This document shows, one piece after another, positions 1-11,600 of a DNA stretch of 64,000 nt; positions within the stretch are counted from its first letter, which is position 1, and every line of letters begins with the position of its first letter. The position numbers were made by a program, and so were the translations under genes. A model generated the notes under the pieces. The model was given only the letters and a program-made list of their open reading frames with translations. It did no database searches and was not told the DNA's origin. The stretch is taken from positions 310,001-374,000 of the forward strand of contig NZ_JACHLK010000007.1 in the NCBI RefSeq assembly GCF_014207955.1. The letters run 5' to 3'. Source of the stretch: Acidovorax soli (GTDB lineage: Bacteria > Pseudomonadota > Gammaproteobacteria > Burkholderiales > Burkholderiaceae_C).

Positions 1-1990
1 TGGCCTGCAGCCCGAAGCCGATGCCCACCGACAGTGCGCTCGCCACCCAGGCGATGCGCTCCACGCTGATCCCCAGGCCCGCCAGCGCGATGGCGATCAC
101 CGCCACGCCGCCCACGTAGCCCAGCAGGGTGACGATGGAGCTGCGCATGCCCGGCTCCAGCGAGGTGTTGGGAAAGAACTGCTCGCTGAGCCAGCGCTTC
201 AGGATGCGGATCATCACGAAGCCGGCGCAGGCAATCGCCAGCGCCGTGAGCAGCGCCTGCGGCGCCAGCGTGACGCTGCCCACCTGCAGGGTCTGGTTCA
301 CGCTGCTGCCGCGGCGGAACACCTCGTCCGGCGCCGTGCCCAGCGGCGCCAGCAGGGCGATCACCATGTAGAACAGCAGCACCAGGCGCAGTGCGCCCGA
401 GGCCACCACGGCGCTCTGGTCCAGCAGCTTGCCGTCGATGCCCAGGCCCGTGTGCAGGCGCTGGCCGAAGCCGCCGCGCGAGGACAGCACGGCCTGTGCC
501 ACATCGTCCACCAACTGGAACAGCAGGTAGGTGGTGGCAAAGACCACCCCGGTCCAGACCATCTGGCCCGCCAGCATGTGGGCCAGTGCCACGAAGCCCA
601 GCACCAGCAGCACCAGGATGGCAAAGGCCGTGGCGGCCGCCGCCGCCACCAGCAGGCCGACCCAGATCGGGCGGGCCGGTGGCGCCGGCGCGGTGGCTTC
701 GCTGGCCGGTGCTTCCCCGGAGGGTGCTGGCGCAGCCTCTGCGGGCGCGCGCAGGTGGCGCAGTGCGCACAGGATGACCAGGGCCATGAGCAAGGCCGAC
801 AAGGTGTGGGCCGACACCTCGGCCGCCAGGCTGGCGCCGACCACACGGTTGACCTCGATGACCAGCCCGCCCAGCAGGGCCGTGAGCGCCAGCCACCAGG
901 GGTAGGGCGCCAGGCGCGTGGCCAGCTCGTCCGACAGGGCCGCCAGGCGCCAGGAACTGCGCTTGCGCGAGAGCAGTGCGTGGCCCAGCGCGATCATGAA
1001 GGCGGCGAACACCACCAGCTGCAGGGTGGCGCGTTCGAACGCCTGCAGGCGTGGGCCCAGGCCGCCCTCCACCGTGAGCCCGCTCCAGGCCAGCTGTGCG
1101 GCCAGCGCCAACAGCAGGGTGTGCAGCAGCACCGCGGCAAAGGCCAGCAGCGAGCGCCGCAGACGCCCGGGCGGCAGGCGCGCGGGCGCCAGGCGCAACA
1201 GCAGCCGTTCGCCCAGCCAGGGGCCGGCGGTCGCCAGCAACAGGGCCACGGCCAGGCTGACCGCGAAACCCGTGCGGTGCGCCGGCTCCCAGGCCTGTTC
1301 TGCGGCGGCCCGCAGCTCATTGCCCAGGGAGCGCAGCCGCATCCAGTCGCTCGGGAAGGCGTTGCGCACATTGCGCCAGAAGCTGCCCGTGAGCGGTGAA
1401 TCGATGCGGGTGGTGAGGGCGGTCTGGAACTGCTCGCGGCGCTGGCGGATGATCTCGGTGCTGCGCTGCTCGGCGTCCACCGCGATCAGGCGGGCCAGCT
1501 TGAGCTCCGAGTCGATGGCGCTGCGCTCCTTGCTCAGGGCCGCGCGCTGCTGCGCCACGTCGGCGGCTTCGGCCGGCGCCCCCTTGGCGGGGGCCGGGCC
1601 CAGGCCCGCCAGCCGGGTGTCGATATCGGCCAGCGCTTCGGCACGGCGTGCCGCCACCTGGGTCGCGGCCGTGCCGATGGCGGCCACGTCGCTGAGCCAT
1701 TGGCGGTAGTCGTCGTCCTCGCCGAGCTTGGTGGGGATGGCATCGAAGCGCTCGCGCAGCGCATCCACGCCGGGCAGTTCGGGCTTTTCGCCGGTGGCGC
1801 TGCTGGCGGTGAGGGCCGGCGGCGCGGCGCTGCGGGTCTGCGCCAGGGCGGGAAGCGGGGGCTGGGGCGCGAGCAGCAGCACCAGCAAGGCAGCCTGCAG
1901 CAGGCTGGACCAGGGACGGTGGGAGAGAAGGCGCGCCGAAAGAAAGGCCATGCCGGCCTTGGGGCCGGCACAGTTGCGTTGCAAATTCAT
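1..1990 (-). CDS. DUF3772/MscS-family mechanosensitive ion channel (C-terminus beyond window)
   Basis: Reading the minus strand from 1990 gives 663 open codons that run off the left edge. The N-terminus has a signal-like hydrophobic stretch (LLQAALLVLLL) followed by a helical periplasmic region rich in Ala, Arg and Glu, as in DUF3772 proteins. About ten hydrophobic segments follow. The last visible residues, ASALSVGIGFGLQA, match the pore-lining third helix of MscS channels, so the missing part should be the cytoplasmic vestibule. The role is probably release of solutes on hypo-osmotic shock at the inner membrane. An in-frame ATG at 1951 is an alternative start. I prefer 1990 because a CACAAT hexamer lies six bases upstream and neither start has a Shine-Dalgarno sequence. 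Family assignment is firm; the gated solute is unknown. Confidence 0.82.
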   Translation of the reverse strand, partial: MNLQRNCAGPKAGMAFLSARLLSHRPWSSLLQAALLVLLLAPQPPLPALAQTRSAAPPALTASSATGEKPELPGVDALRERFDAIPTKLGEDDDYRQWLSDVAAIGTAATQVAARRAEALADIDTRLAGLGPAPAKGAPAEAADVAQQRAALSKERSAIDSELKLARLIAVDAEQRSTEIIRQRREQFQTALTTRIDSPLTGSFWRNVRNAFPSDWMRLRSLGNELRAAAEQAWEPAHRTGFAVSLAVALLLATAGPWLGERLLLRLAPARLPPGRLRRSLLAFAAVLLHTLLLALAAQLAWSGLTVEGGLGPRLQAFERATLQLVVFAAFMIALGHALLSRKRSSWRLAALSDELATRLAPYPWWLALTALLGGLVIEVNRVVGASLAAEVSAHTLSALLMALVILCALRHLRAPAEAAPAPSGEAPASEATAPAPPARPIWVGLLVAAAAATAFAILVLLVLGFVALAHMLAGQMVWTGVVFATTYLLFQLVDDVAQAVLSSRGGFGQRLHTGLGIDGKLLDQSAVVASGALRLVLLFYMVIALLAPLGTAPDEVFRRGSSVNQTLQVGSVTLAPQALLTALAIACAGFVMIRILKRWLSEQFFPNTSLEPGMRSSIVTLLGYVGGVAVIAIALAGLGISVERIAWVASALSVGIGFGLQA

Positions 1991-1996
1991 GCGCGC

Positions 1997-2002
1997 ATTG
2001 TG
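1997..2002 (-). promoter_or_regulatory. -10-like CACAAT six bases before the channel gene start
   Basis: On the minus strand CACAAT is followed by GCGCGC and then the ATG at 1990. No purine-rich ribosome binding site is present. The same layout recurs at other gene starts in the window, which suggests a leaderless transcript. No good -35 box is visible. Confidence 0.3.
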
Positions 2003-2063
2003 CGGCCCCTGCGGCGCGGCCTGTGAGAGAGTGTTCCAGCCCGGGGCGGGCGGGAACGCAGGA

Positions 2064-2812
2064 TCAGCCCGCCGGGCTGAACAGGTCGACCCGGTCGGTG
2101 ATGATGCCGTCCGTGCCCAGGTCGATCAGGCGCTGGGCGGCCCAGGGGTCGTTCACGGTGTAGCTCAGGGCGCGCAGGCCCTGGCCTTGCACGGTGGCCA
2201 CCAGGGCGACATCCCACAGCGCGTGGTTGCAGACAATCGCCACGCAGCCCAGGCCCACGGCCTCGTCCACGAAGCCCTGGCGGTGCACGTCCACCAGCAA
2301 GGCGCGCGGCAGCTGGGGCGCGGCATTGCGGGCGCTGGCCAGCGCTGCGGGCTGGAAGGAGGAGAGCAGCGGCGGCACGGCCTGCCCCTGCCATAACCGG
2401 GCGGCAGCCTCGGCCACCACGCGGCCGGTCGTCTCGTCCTGCCCGGGTGTGGGCTTGATCTCGATGTTCAGCAAGTACCCGTTGGCGATGCAGTAGCGGG
2501 CCAGGGCTTCCAGCGTGGGCAGGGGCTCGCCGGCGTGGGCGCGTGAATGCCAGCCGCCTGCATCGAGCTGCGACAAAGCGCTCCAGTCCAGGTCGCCGCC
2601 GGTGCCGTGGCCATTGGTCGTGCGCTGCAGCGTGGCGTCGTGCATCAGGAAGGGCACGCCATCGCGGCTCAGCTTGGCATCGCACTCGAACATGCGGTAG
2701 CCATGCTGCGCGCCCAGGCGAAAGGCCGCCAGCGTGTTCTCGGGCGCGAGCTTGCCCGCGCCCCGGTGGGCGATCCAGCGGGGGTAGGGCCAGGCCGTGG
2801 TCTGCAGCCCGG

Positions 2813-2816
<4 letters not shown>
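2064..2816 (-). CDS. ugpQ: Glycerophosphodiester phosphodiesterase
   Basis: This 250-residue cytoplasmic enzyme hydrolyses glycerophosphodiesters to sn-glycerol 3-phosphate plus an alcohol. The N-terminus carries the GDPD hallmark [18 protein letters not shown] (His and Arg of the active site, then the Pro-Glu-Asn-Thr metal site). [17 protein letters not shown] supplies the metal-binding Glu/Asp and the second catalytic His. NIEIKP and the C-terminal TVND and DGIITD motifs complete the barrel. There is no signal peptide, as expected for UgpQ rather than periplasmic GlpQ. The ATG overlaps the ugpC stop by four bases (ATGA), so translation is probably coupled. It is the last gene of ugpBAECQ and would process imported glycerophosphodiesters. 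Confidence 0.93.
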
Positions 2817-3823
<1,007 letters not shown>

Positions 3824-3893
3824 TTTGCTATTGAATTAGTAGCTGCTAACGCAGTTGAATAGGGCGATAGGGGCTGTCGGGTTGGCTTTGTCT
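3824..3893. repeat. AT-rich intergenic spacer resembling a Comamonadaceae short repeat
   Basis: The 70 bases between ugpE and ugpC contain GCTATTGAATTAGTAGCTGC followed by TAACGCAGTTGAATAG. Base composition differs from the surrounding GC-rich genes. From memory, similar 'TAGCTGCTaacGC' spacers are common in Acidovorax and related genomes. A shorter possible relative (TTTTTGCTATGCAAATAGGAGC) starts near 39046. Repeat status is inferred and was not computed. It separates two genes of one operon and takes the place of the usual ribosome binding site of ugpC. Confidence 0.35.
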
Positions 3894-4745
3894 TTATTTC
3901 TCGGTATCCACCAGGCCCTTGACGAACCAGCGCTGCATGACCACCACCACGAAGGCCGGGGGCAGCATCGCCAGGAGGGCGGTGGCCATCACGATGTTCC
4001 ACTCGTTGCCCGCATCGCCGCCGGCCAGCATGCGCTTGATGCCGATGACCACGGGGTACATGTCTTCCGAAGTGGTCACCAGCAGCGGCCACAGGTATTG
4101 GTTCCAGCCGTAGATGAACTGGATCACGAACAGTGCGGCAATCGAGGTGCGCGACAGCGGCACCAGGATGTCCTTGAAGAAGCGCATGGGGCCGGCGCCG
4201 TCCACGCGGGCGGCTTCGACCAATTCGTCGGGCACCGTGAGGAAGAACTGGCGGAACAGGAAGGTGGCCGTGGCCGATGCGATCAGCGGCACCGTGAGAC
4301 CCGCATAGCTGTTGAGCATGCCCAGGTCCGACACCACCTGGTAGGTCGGGCCGATGCGCACTTCCACGGGCAGCATCAGCGTGATGAAGATCAGCCAGAA
4401 GCAGATGCCCTTGAACGGGAAGCGGAAGTAGACGATGGCAAAGGCCGAGAGCAGGGAGATCGCGATCTTGCCCACCGTGATGACGATGGCGGTGACAAAG
4501 CTCACCCACATCATGCGTGCCACCGGCGCGGTGGAGCCCGCGCCGGTGCCGCCGCCAAACAGCGCGTCGTGGTAGGTCTGCCAGAAGTTGCTGCCGGGCA
4601 CCATGGGCATGGGCACCTGCACGATGTCCTGCGCCGTGTGGGTGGAGGCCACGAAGGCCAGGTACAGCGGGAAGCCGACGATGATCACGCCCAGCACCAT
4701 GATGAGGTGCGAGAACGCGGTGAGATAAGGGCTGCGTTCAACCAT
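3894..4745 (-). CDS. ugpE: Glycerol-3-phosphate ABC transporter, permease UgpE
   Basis: This 283-residue inner-membrane protein has six predicted membrane helices and belongs to the MalG-like permease family. The conserved EAA loop that docks on the ATPase reads [21 protein letters not shown]-terminal [21 protein letters not shown] is the first helix. Its stop lies 70 bases before ugpC and its start sits one base after the ugpA stop, so it is co-transcribed. It forms the translocation pore with UgpA. Length agrees with E. coli UgpE (281). Confidence 0.94.
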   Translation of the reverse strand: MVERSPYLTAFSHLIMVLGVIIVGFPLYLAFVASTHTAQDIVQVPMPMVPGSNFWQTYHDALFGGGTGAGSTAPVARMMWVSFVTAIVITVGKIAISLLSAFAIVYFRFPFKGICFWLIFITLMLPVEVRIGPTYQVVSDLGMLNSYAGLTVPLIASATATFLFRQFFLTVPDELVEAARVDGAGPMRFFKDILVPLSRTSIAALFVIQFIYGWNQYLWPLLVTTSEDMYPVVIGIKRMLAGGDAGNEWNIVMATALLAMLPPAFVVVVMQRWFVKGLVDTEK

Positions 4746-4746
4746 A

Positions 4747-5628
4747 TCAGTACTGGACTTTCTTTTCGACGTAGCGGAATTGGATGACGGTCAGGACGAC
4801 CACGATGGCCATCAGCACCACCGACTGCGCAGCCGAGCCGCCCATGTCCATGGCCTTGAAGCCATCGTGGTACACCTTGTAGACCAGGATGGCGGTGTCG
4901 CGCCCCGGGCCGCCCTGCGTGGTCGAGTCCACGATGGCGAAGGTGTCGAAGAAGGCGTAGACCACGTTGATCACCAGCAGGAAGAAGGTGGTGGGCGAGA
5001 GCAGCGGGAACTGGATGCTCCAGAACCGGCGCCAGGGCCCGGCGCCATCGATGGACGCCGCTTCGATCAGCGACTTGGGGATGGACTGCAGGCCCGCGAG
5101 GAAGAACAGGAAGTTGTAGGAGATCTGCTTCCACACGGCTGCGATCACGATCAGCGACATGGCGTGGTCGGAGTTGAGCATGTGGTTCCAGTTGAAGCCC
5201 GACTGGCGCAGCATGTAGGCCACGACGCCCAGCGACGGCGAGAACATGAACATCCACAGCACGCCGGCCACGGCGGGGGCCACGGCATAGGGCAGCAGCA
5301 GTGCGGTCTTGTAGACGATGGCGCCCTTGATGATGCGATCGGCAAAGATCGCCAGCATCAGCGACAGGCAGATGCCCACCGCGGCCACCAGGACCGAGAA
5401 GAAGGCCGTGGTCTTGAACGACGCCAGGTAGCCCGGGTCTTCGAACAGGGCCTTGAAGTTGTCCAGGCCCACCCATTCCTTGGACAGGCCGAAGCTGTCC
5501 TGCATCTGGAAGGATTGCACCAGGGCCTGGCCGGCGGGCCAGAAGAAGAAGACGCTGATGATGACCAACTGGGGGGCAATGAGCACCCACGGCAGCCACG
5601 CGGAGCGAAAGAGAACGCGTTTTTCCAT
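4747..5628 (-). CDS. ugpA: Glycerol-3-phosphate ABC transporter, permease UgpA
   Basis: The product is a 293-residue MalF-like permease with six membrane helices, starting [16 protein letters not shown]. The EAA loop reads [21 protein letters not shown] place the start at 5628 and not at the upstream in-frame ATG (5658), because a GAGAG ribosome site lies about seven bases before it and the length then matches E. coli UgpA (295). It pairs with UgpE. A stem-loop with a trailing T-run lies between this gene and ugpB and may lower expression of the membrane components relative to the binding protein. Confidence 0.93.
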   Translation of the reverse strand: MEKRVLFRSAWLPWVLIAPQLVIISVFFFWPAGQALVQSFQMQDSFGLSKEWVGLDNFKALFEDPGYLASFKTTAFFSVLVAAVGICLSLMLAIFADRIIKGAIVYKTALLLPYAVAPAVAGVLWMFMFSPSLGVVAYMLRQSGFNWNHMLNSDHAMSLIVIAAVWKQISYNFLFFLAGLQSIPKSLIEAASIDGAGPWRRFWSIQFPLLSPTTFFLLVINVVYAFFDTFAIVDSTTQGGPGRDTAILVYKVYHDGFKAMDMGGSAAQSVVLMAIVVVLTVIQFRYVEKKVQY

Positions 5629-5641
5629 GTCCAGACTCTCA

Positions 5642-5692
5642 AAAAGACAACCCGCCAACCAGCAAACCAGGTCGGTTTGCGAGGGAGGCGGG
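5642..5692 (-). terminator. Intercistronic stem-loop between ugpB and ugpA (partial terminator)
   Basis: On the transcribed (minus) strand CCCGCC pairs with GGCGGG (5687-5692 with 5651-5656) around an inner stem GCAAACC/GGTTTGC (5674-5680 with 5662-5668). TTGTCTTTTT follows just downstream. This looks like an attenuating or RNA-protecting hairpin of the kind often found after the binding-protein gene in ABC operons. A second small stem TCCCGG/CCGGGA lies at 5704-5724. Confidence 0.45.
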
Positions 5693-5751
5693 CTTTCGGC
5701 AGCGTCCCGGCCGGTGTGCCGGGATGGCTGCCCGCAGGCGGGGCTGCCTGC

Positions 5752-7062
5752 TTACTTGTTGGCGCGCGCGAAGCGTGCCAGTTGCTCGTTGCCGCGGGTG
5801 GCGGCGGTGTCCAGGGCTTCCTTGGGCGACTTCTTGCCCGACCAGATCTGCTCGGTTTCCTCGTCGATGATGGTGCGGATCTGCACGAAGTTGCCCAGGC
5901 GGATGCCGCGCGACTTGTCGGTCGCCTTGCGGATCATCTGCGTCACGGCCACATCGGTGCCAGGGTTCTTCTCATAGAAACCGGAGGCTTCGGTCAGCTT
6001 GTAGGCCGCCGTGGTCACGGGCAGGTAGCCCGTGCGCTGGTGGCTGGCGGCCTGCACCTTGGTGTCGTTCAGGAAGTTCAGGAAATCGGCCACGCCCTTG
6101 TATTCCTCGGCCTTCTTGCCGGACATCACCCAGAGGCTGGCACCGCCGATGGCGGTGTTCTGGGGGGCACCCTTCACGTCGTCGTAGTAGGGCAGGGCCG
6201 AGATGCCGTAGGCGAACTTGGCTTCCTTGGCCACGCGGGCGTACAGGCCCGACGAACCGGTGATCATCGCGCACTCGCCCGAGGGGAAGGAGGCGTCAGG
6301 CGCGTTGCCGCGGCCCTTGTAGACGAAGCTGCCGTCCTTGGAGGCCTTGGCCAGGTTCTCGAAGTGGCGCACGTGCAGCGGTGTGTTGATCTGCAGCTGG
6401 GCGTCATTGCCATCGAAGCCGTTGTTCTTGGAGGCGAACAGCGTGTTGTGCCACAGCGAGAAGCTCTCCAGCTGCGTCCAGCTGATCCAGCTGGTGGTGA
6501 GCGGGCAGCTGTGGCCGCTGGCCTTGAGCTTGGAGGCGGCTGCGAACACTTCAGGCCAGGTCTTGGGCGGCTTGTCGGCGTCCAGGCCGGCCTTCTTGAA
6601 GGCGTCCTTGTTGTAATAGAAGATGGTGGTCGAGCTGTTGAGCGGGTAGCTCAGCATCTGGCCGTTGGGTGCCGTGTAGTAGCCGGCCACGGCCGACACG
6701 TACTGGGTGGGGTCGAACTTGAAGCCGCCGTCGTTGAGCACCTTGGCGGCGGGCACGATGGCGCCCTTGCTGGCCATCATGGTGGCGGTACCCACTTCGA
6801 ACACCTGGATGATGTGGGGCGCATTGCCTGCGCGGAAGGCCGCGATGGCGCCGGTCATCGACTCGTCATAGGTGCCCTTGTAGGTGGGCACGACCTTGTA
6901 CTTGGTCTGGCTGGCGTTGTACTGCTTGGCCAGATCGTTCACCCAGTCGCCCAGGGCGGCGCTCATGGAGTGCCACCATTGGATTTCTACTTGTTGGGCC
7001 TGCGCGGGGGCGCAGACGGACAGGGCGATGGCAGCAGACAGTGCCAGTTGCTTGAGTTGCAT
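5752..7062 (-). CDS. ugpB: Glycerol-3-phosphate ABC transporter, periplasmic binding protein
   Basis: This 436-residue solute-binding protein carries a clear Sec signal peptide (MQLKQLALSAAIALSVCAPAQAQ, cleaved after AQA). It has the family features VEIQWWHSMSAALGDWVNDL at the mature N-terminus and SSTTIFYYNKDAFKKAGL, and its length is close to E. coli UgpB (438). It captures sn-glycerol 3-phosphate and glycerophosphodiesters in the periplasm. A strong ribosome site, GGAAGGAACC, precedes the ATG. It is the first gene of the operon and the region upstream has two Pho-box-like direct repeats, so phosphate-starvation control by PhoB is likely. Confidence 0.95.
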   Translation of the reverse strand: MQLKQLALSAAIALSVCAPAQAQQVEIQWWHSMSAALGDWVNDLAKQYNASQTKYKVVPTYKGTYDESMTGAIAAFRAGNAPHIIQVFEVGTATMMASKGAIVPAAKVLNDGGFKFDPTQYVSAVAGYYTAPNGQMLSYPLNSSTTIFYYNKDAFKKAGLDADKPPKTWPEVFAAASKLKASGHSCPLTTSWISWTQLESFSLWHNTLFASKNNGFDGNDAQLQINTPLHVRHFENLAKASKDGSFVYKGRGNAPDASFPSGECAMITGSSGLYARVAKEAKFAYGISALPYYDDVKGAPQNTAIGGASLWVMSGKKAEEYKGVADFLNFLNDTKVQAASHQRTGYLPVTTAAYKLTEASGFYEKNPGTDVAVTQMIRKATDKSRGIRLGNFVQIRTIIDEETEQIWSGKKSPKEALDTAATRGNEQLARFARANK

Positions 7063-7103
7063 GAATGGTTCCTTCCGGAGATGGCGAAATGCACAAAGGG
7101 CGC

Positions 7104-7137
7104 ATGCTAGGCAGCCCTTGTGACAGTGATATGTCGT
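7104..7137 (-). promoter_or_regulatory. Pho-box-like site and -10 element of the ugp operon
   Basis: Reading the minus strand, ACGACAT-ATCA-CTGTCAC (7137 to 7120) fits the PhoB consensus of two 7-mers (CTGTCAT) in an 11-base phase; the second repeat matches 6 of 7. Ten bases further on is TAGCAT (7109 to 7104), a -10 candidate at the spacing typical of PhoB-activated promoters, where the Pho box replaces the -35. The ATG of ugpB follows at 7062. This is prediction only. Confidence 0.5.
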
Positions 7138-7204
7138 TGTCGCACAGCACTGTAGTGGTCACAACTGGGGAAATCCCCTTGCGTTGGACGCAGTGTGTCC
7201 GATT

Positions 7205-7222
7205 GTGACGCTTATGTGACAG
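7205..7222 (-). promoter_or_regulatory. Second Pho-box-like direct repeat upstream of ugpB
   Basis: On the minus strand CTGTCAC-ATAA-GCGTCAC shows two 7-mers separated by four AT-rich bases, the classic PhoB arrangement. It lies about 70 bases upstream of the promoter-proximal box, on the same face orientation, and could be an auxiliary PhoB site. The 12-base palindrome GGGGAAATCCCC (7167-7178) lies between the two boxes. Confidence 0.45.
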
Positions 7223-7261
7223 GATTTTGCCATTCACGGAGCGTTGCAAGGTTTTGTGCAT

Positions 7262-7317
7262 TGCACCATCCTTGGTGCATAGTGGTGCTTGCGCTGCACA
7301 CCTTCGGTGCGCAGCGC
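7262..7317 (+). promoter_or_regulatory. Two adjacent stem-loops in the serA leader
   Basis: Stem one is TGCACCA/TTGGTGCA type with a TCC-containing loop (7262-7279). Stem two is a 12-base-pair hairpin with one mismatch around a TTC loop (7291-7317). They end 43 bases before the serA ATG. The function is unknown. The first resembles an NtrC half-site pair but is one base too long (18, not 17). Confidence 0.35.
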
Positions 7318-7360
7318 GCAAGACCCGTTCGTTCCCATTCCTCAGCAACCACCAACTGCC

Positions 7361-8590
<1,230 letters not shown>

Positions 8591-8699
8591 GCGGAAAGCG
8601 GGGCGGGAGAGGGCCCCGCCCAGCGCCGATCGGGCCTCTGGCGTAAAATCACGCCCCCGAGGCTCATGGGCGCGCGGCGCCCACCCCAGGTAGACCCCC

Positions 8700-11600
8700 A
8701 TGAATGTTCCGATAGCGTTGGCTGCCTTGCAGACGCAGGCCGCCGAGCCTGTGCGTCTGCGCGAGATCCCCTATAACTACACCTCGTTCTCCGACCGGGA
8801 GATCGTGATCCGCCTGCTGGGCTCCGCCTCCTGGGAGGTGCTCGACCAGCTGCGCAAGGAACGGCGCACCGGGCGCTCCGCCCGCATGCTCTACGAGGTG
8901 CTGGGCGACATCTGGGTGGTGCAGCGCAACCCCTACCTGCAGGACGACCTGCTGGACAACCCCGGCCGGCGCAAGCAGCTGGTGGAAGCCCTGCAGCACC
9001 GCCTGGCCGAGATCGACAAGCGCCGCACCCCGGGCGACGACGCCGGGCGCGACCGCCTGGTGGGCGAACTGGTCGAAGCCGCCGGCAAGGCGGTGACTGC
9101 CTTCAACGCCACCTTCGTGCAGGCGGGCGAGCTGCGCCGGCGCATCCAGCGCACGCTGGGGCGCCTGACGGCCAAGGACAACATCAAGTTCGACGGCCTG
9201 TCGCGCGTGTCCCACGTGACGGACGCCACCGACTGGCGTGTGGAGTACCCCTTCGTCGTGCTGGTGCCCGACACCGAAGCCGAGATGGCCGCCCTGGTCA
9301 AGGGCTGCATCGAGCTCGGTCTGACCATCATCCCGCGCGGGGGCGGCACCGGCTACACCGGCGGCGCCATCCCGCTGACCTGGAAGAGCGTGGTCATCAA
9401 CACCGAAAAGCTCGAGGCCATGACCGAGGTGGAGATGCGCCGCCTGCCGGGCATGGACCGCGACGTGGGCACGGTATGGACCGAGGCCGGCGTGGTCACC
9501 CAGCGCGTGGCCGACGCGGCCGAGCGCGCAGGCTTCGTCTTCGCCGTGGACCCGACCAGCGCCGAGGCCTCGTGCATCGGCGGCAACATCGCCATGAACG
9601 CGGGCGGCAAGAAGGCCGTGCTGTGGGGCACGGCGCTGGACAACCTGGCCAGCTGGCGCATGGTGACGCCGCAGGCGCAGTGGCTCGAAGTCACGCGCCT
9701 GGACCACAACATGGGCAAGATCCACGACGTGGAGACCGCCACCTTCGAGCTGCAGTACTTCGAGGCCGACGGCAAGACCCCGGTGCGCACCGAACGCCTG
9801 TCCATTCCGGGCAAGACCTTCCGCAAGGAAGGCCTGGGCAAGGACGTGACCGACAAGTTCCTCTCGGGCCTGCCCGGCATCCAGAAAGAGGGCTGCGACG
9901 GCTTGATCACCAGCGCGCGCTGGGTGGTGCACCGCATGCCTGAGCACACGCGCACCGTGTGCATGGAGTTCTTCGGCAACGCCAAGGACGCCGTCCCGAG
10001 CATCGTCGAGATCAAGGACTACATGTTCGCCGAGCAAAAGCGCTCGGGCGTGCTGCTGGCGGGGCTGGAACACCTGGACGACCGCTACCTCAAGGCGGTG
10101 GGCTACGCCACCAAGAGCAAGAAGGGCAACGGCGGCCTGCCCAAGATGGTGCTGATCGGCGACATCGCGGGCGACGACGCCGACGAAGTGGCGCGTGTGA
10201 CCAGCGAGGTCGTGCGCATCGCCAACTCGCGCAACGGCGAGGGCTTCATCGCCATCAGCCCCGAGGCGCGCAAGAAGTTCTGGCTGGACCGCAAGCGCAC
10301 GGCCGCCATCAGCCGCCACACCAACGCCTTCAAGATCAACGAAGACGTGGTGATCCCGCTGCCGCGCATGGCCGAGTACACCGACGGCATCGAGCGCATC
10401 AACATCGAGCTGTCACTGCGCAACAAGCTCAAGCTGTGCGATGCGCTCACCGACTTCTTCGAGCGCGGCAACCTGCCCCTGGGCAAGCACGACGACGCCA
10501 ATGAAATCCCCTCGGCCGAGCTGCTGGAGGACCGCGTGGCCCAGGCCATCGCCCTGGTGGCCGAGGTGCGCACGCTCTGGGCCACCTGGCTGCAGAACGT
10601 GGACAGCCTGTTCCCGCAGCTGCAGGACCACACCCTGCGCGCCAGCTGGAAGACCCAGCTGCGTGCGCCGCTGCAGACCATCTTTGCCGGCGCCGCCTTC
10701 AAGCCCATCCTCGACGAGGCCACGGCCATCCACAAGCGCGTGCTCAAGGGCCGCGTCTGGGTGGCCCTGCACATGCATGCCGGCGACGGCAATGTGCACA
10801 CCAACCTCCCCGTCAACAGCGACGACTACGAGATGCTGCAGACCGCGCACGAGGCGGTGGAACGCATCATGGTGCTGGCGCGCAGCCTCGATGGTGTGAT
10901 CTCGGGCGAGCACGGCATCGGCATCACCAAGCTCGAATTCCTGACCGACGACGAGCTGCGCCCGTTCGCCGAGTACAAGCAGCGCGTGGACCCCGAAGGC
11001 CGCTTCAACAAGGGCAAGCTGCTGCGCGATGCCGCGCCGGTGCTGGCCATGGACGCCACCCCGGGTGGCCAGGCGCGCGACCCGGCGCTGCTGCATGCCG
11101 ACCTGACCAATGCCTACACGCCGAGCTTCGGCCTCATGGGGCACGAGTCGTTGATCATGCAGCAAAGCGACATCGGCGCCATTGCCGATTCGGTCAAGGA
11201 CTGCCTGCGCTGCGGCAAGTGCAAGCCCGTGTGCGCGACGCACGTGCCGCGCGCCAACCTGCTGTACAGCCCGCGCAACAAGATCCTGGCCACCTCGCTG
11301 CTGGTGGAGGCCTTCCTCTACGAGGAGCAGACCCGCCGCGGCGTGAGCATCAAGCACTGGCAGGAGTTCGAGGACGTGGCCGACCACTGCACGGTCTGCC
11401 ACAAGTGCGCCAGCCCCTGCCCGGTGAAGATCGACTTCGGCGACGTCACCATGAACATGCGCAACCTGCTGCGCAAGATGGGCAAGAAGACCTTCCGCCC
11501 CGGCAATGCGCTGGCGATGACCATGCTCAACGCCACCAACCCCGAGACCATCAAGTTCATGCGCAGTGCCATGGTGGACGTGGGCTTCAAGGCCCAGCGC

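Noticed and set aside
7262..7279. NtrC-type site upstream of serA
   Set aside because: The half-sites match (TGCACC/GGTGCA), but the total length is 18, not 17 bases, and no sigma-54 promoter (GG-N10-GC) is positioned nearby.
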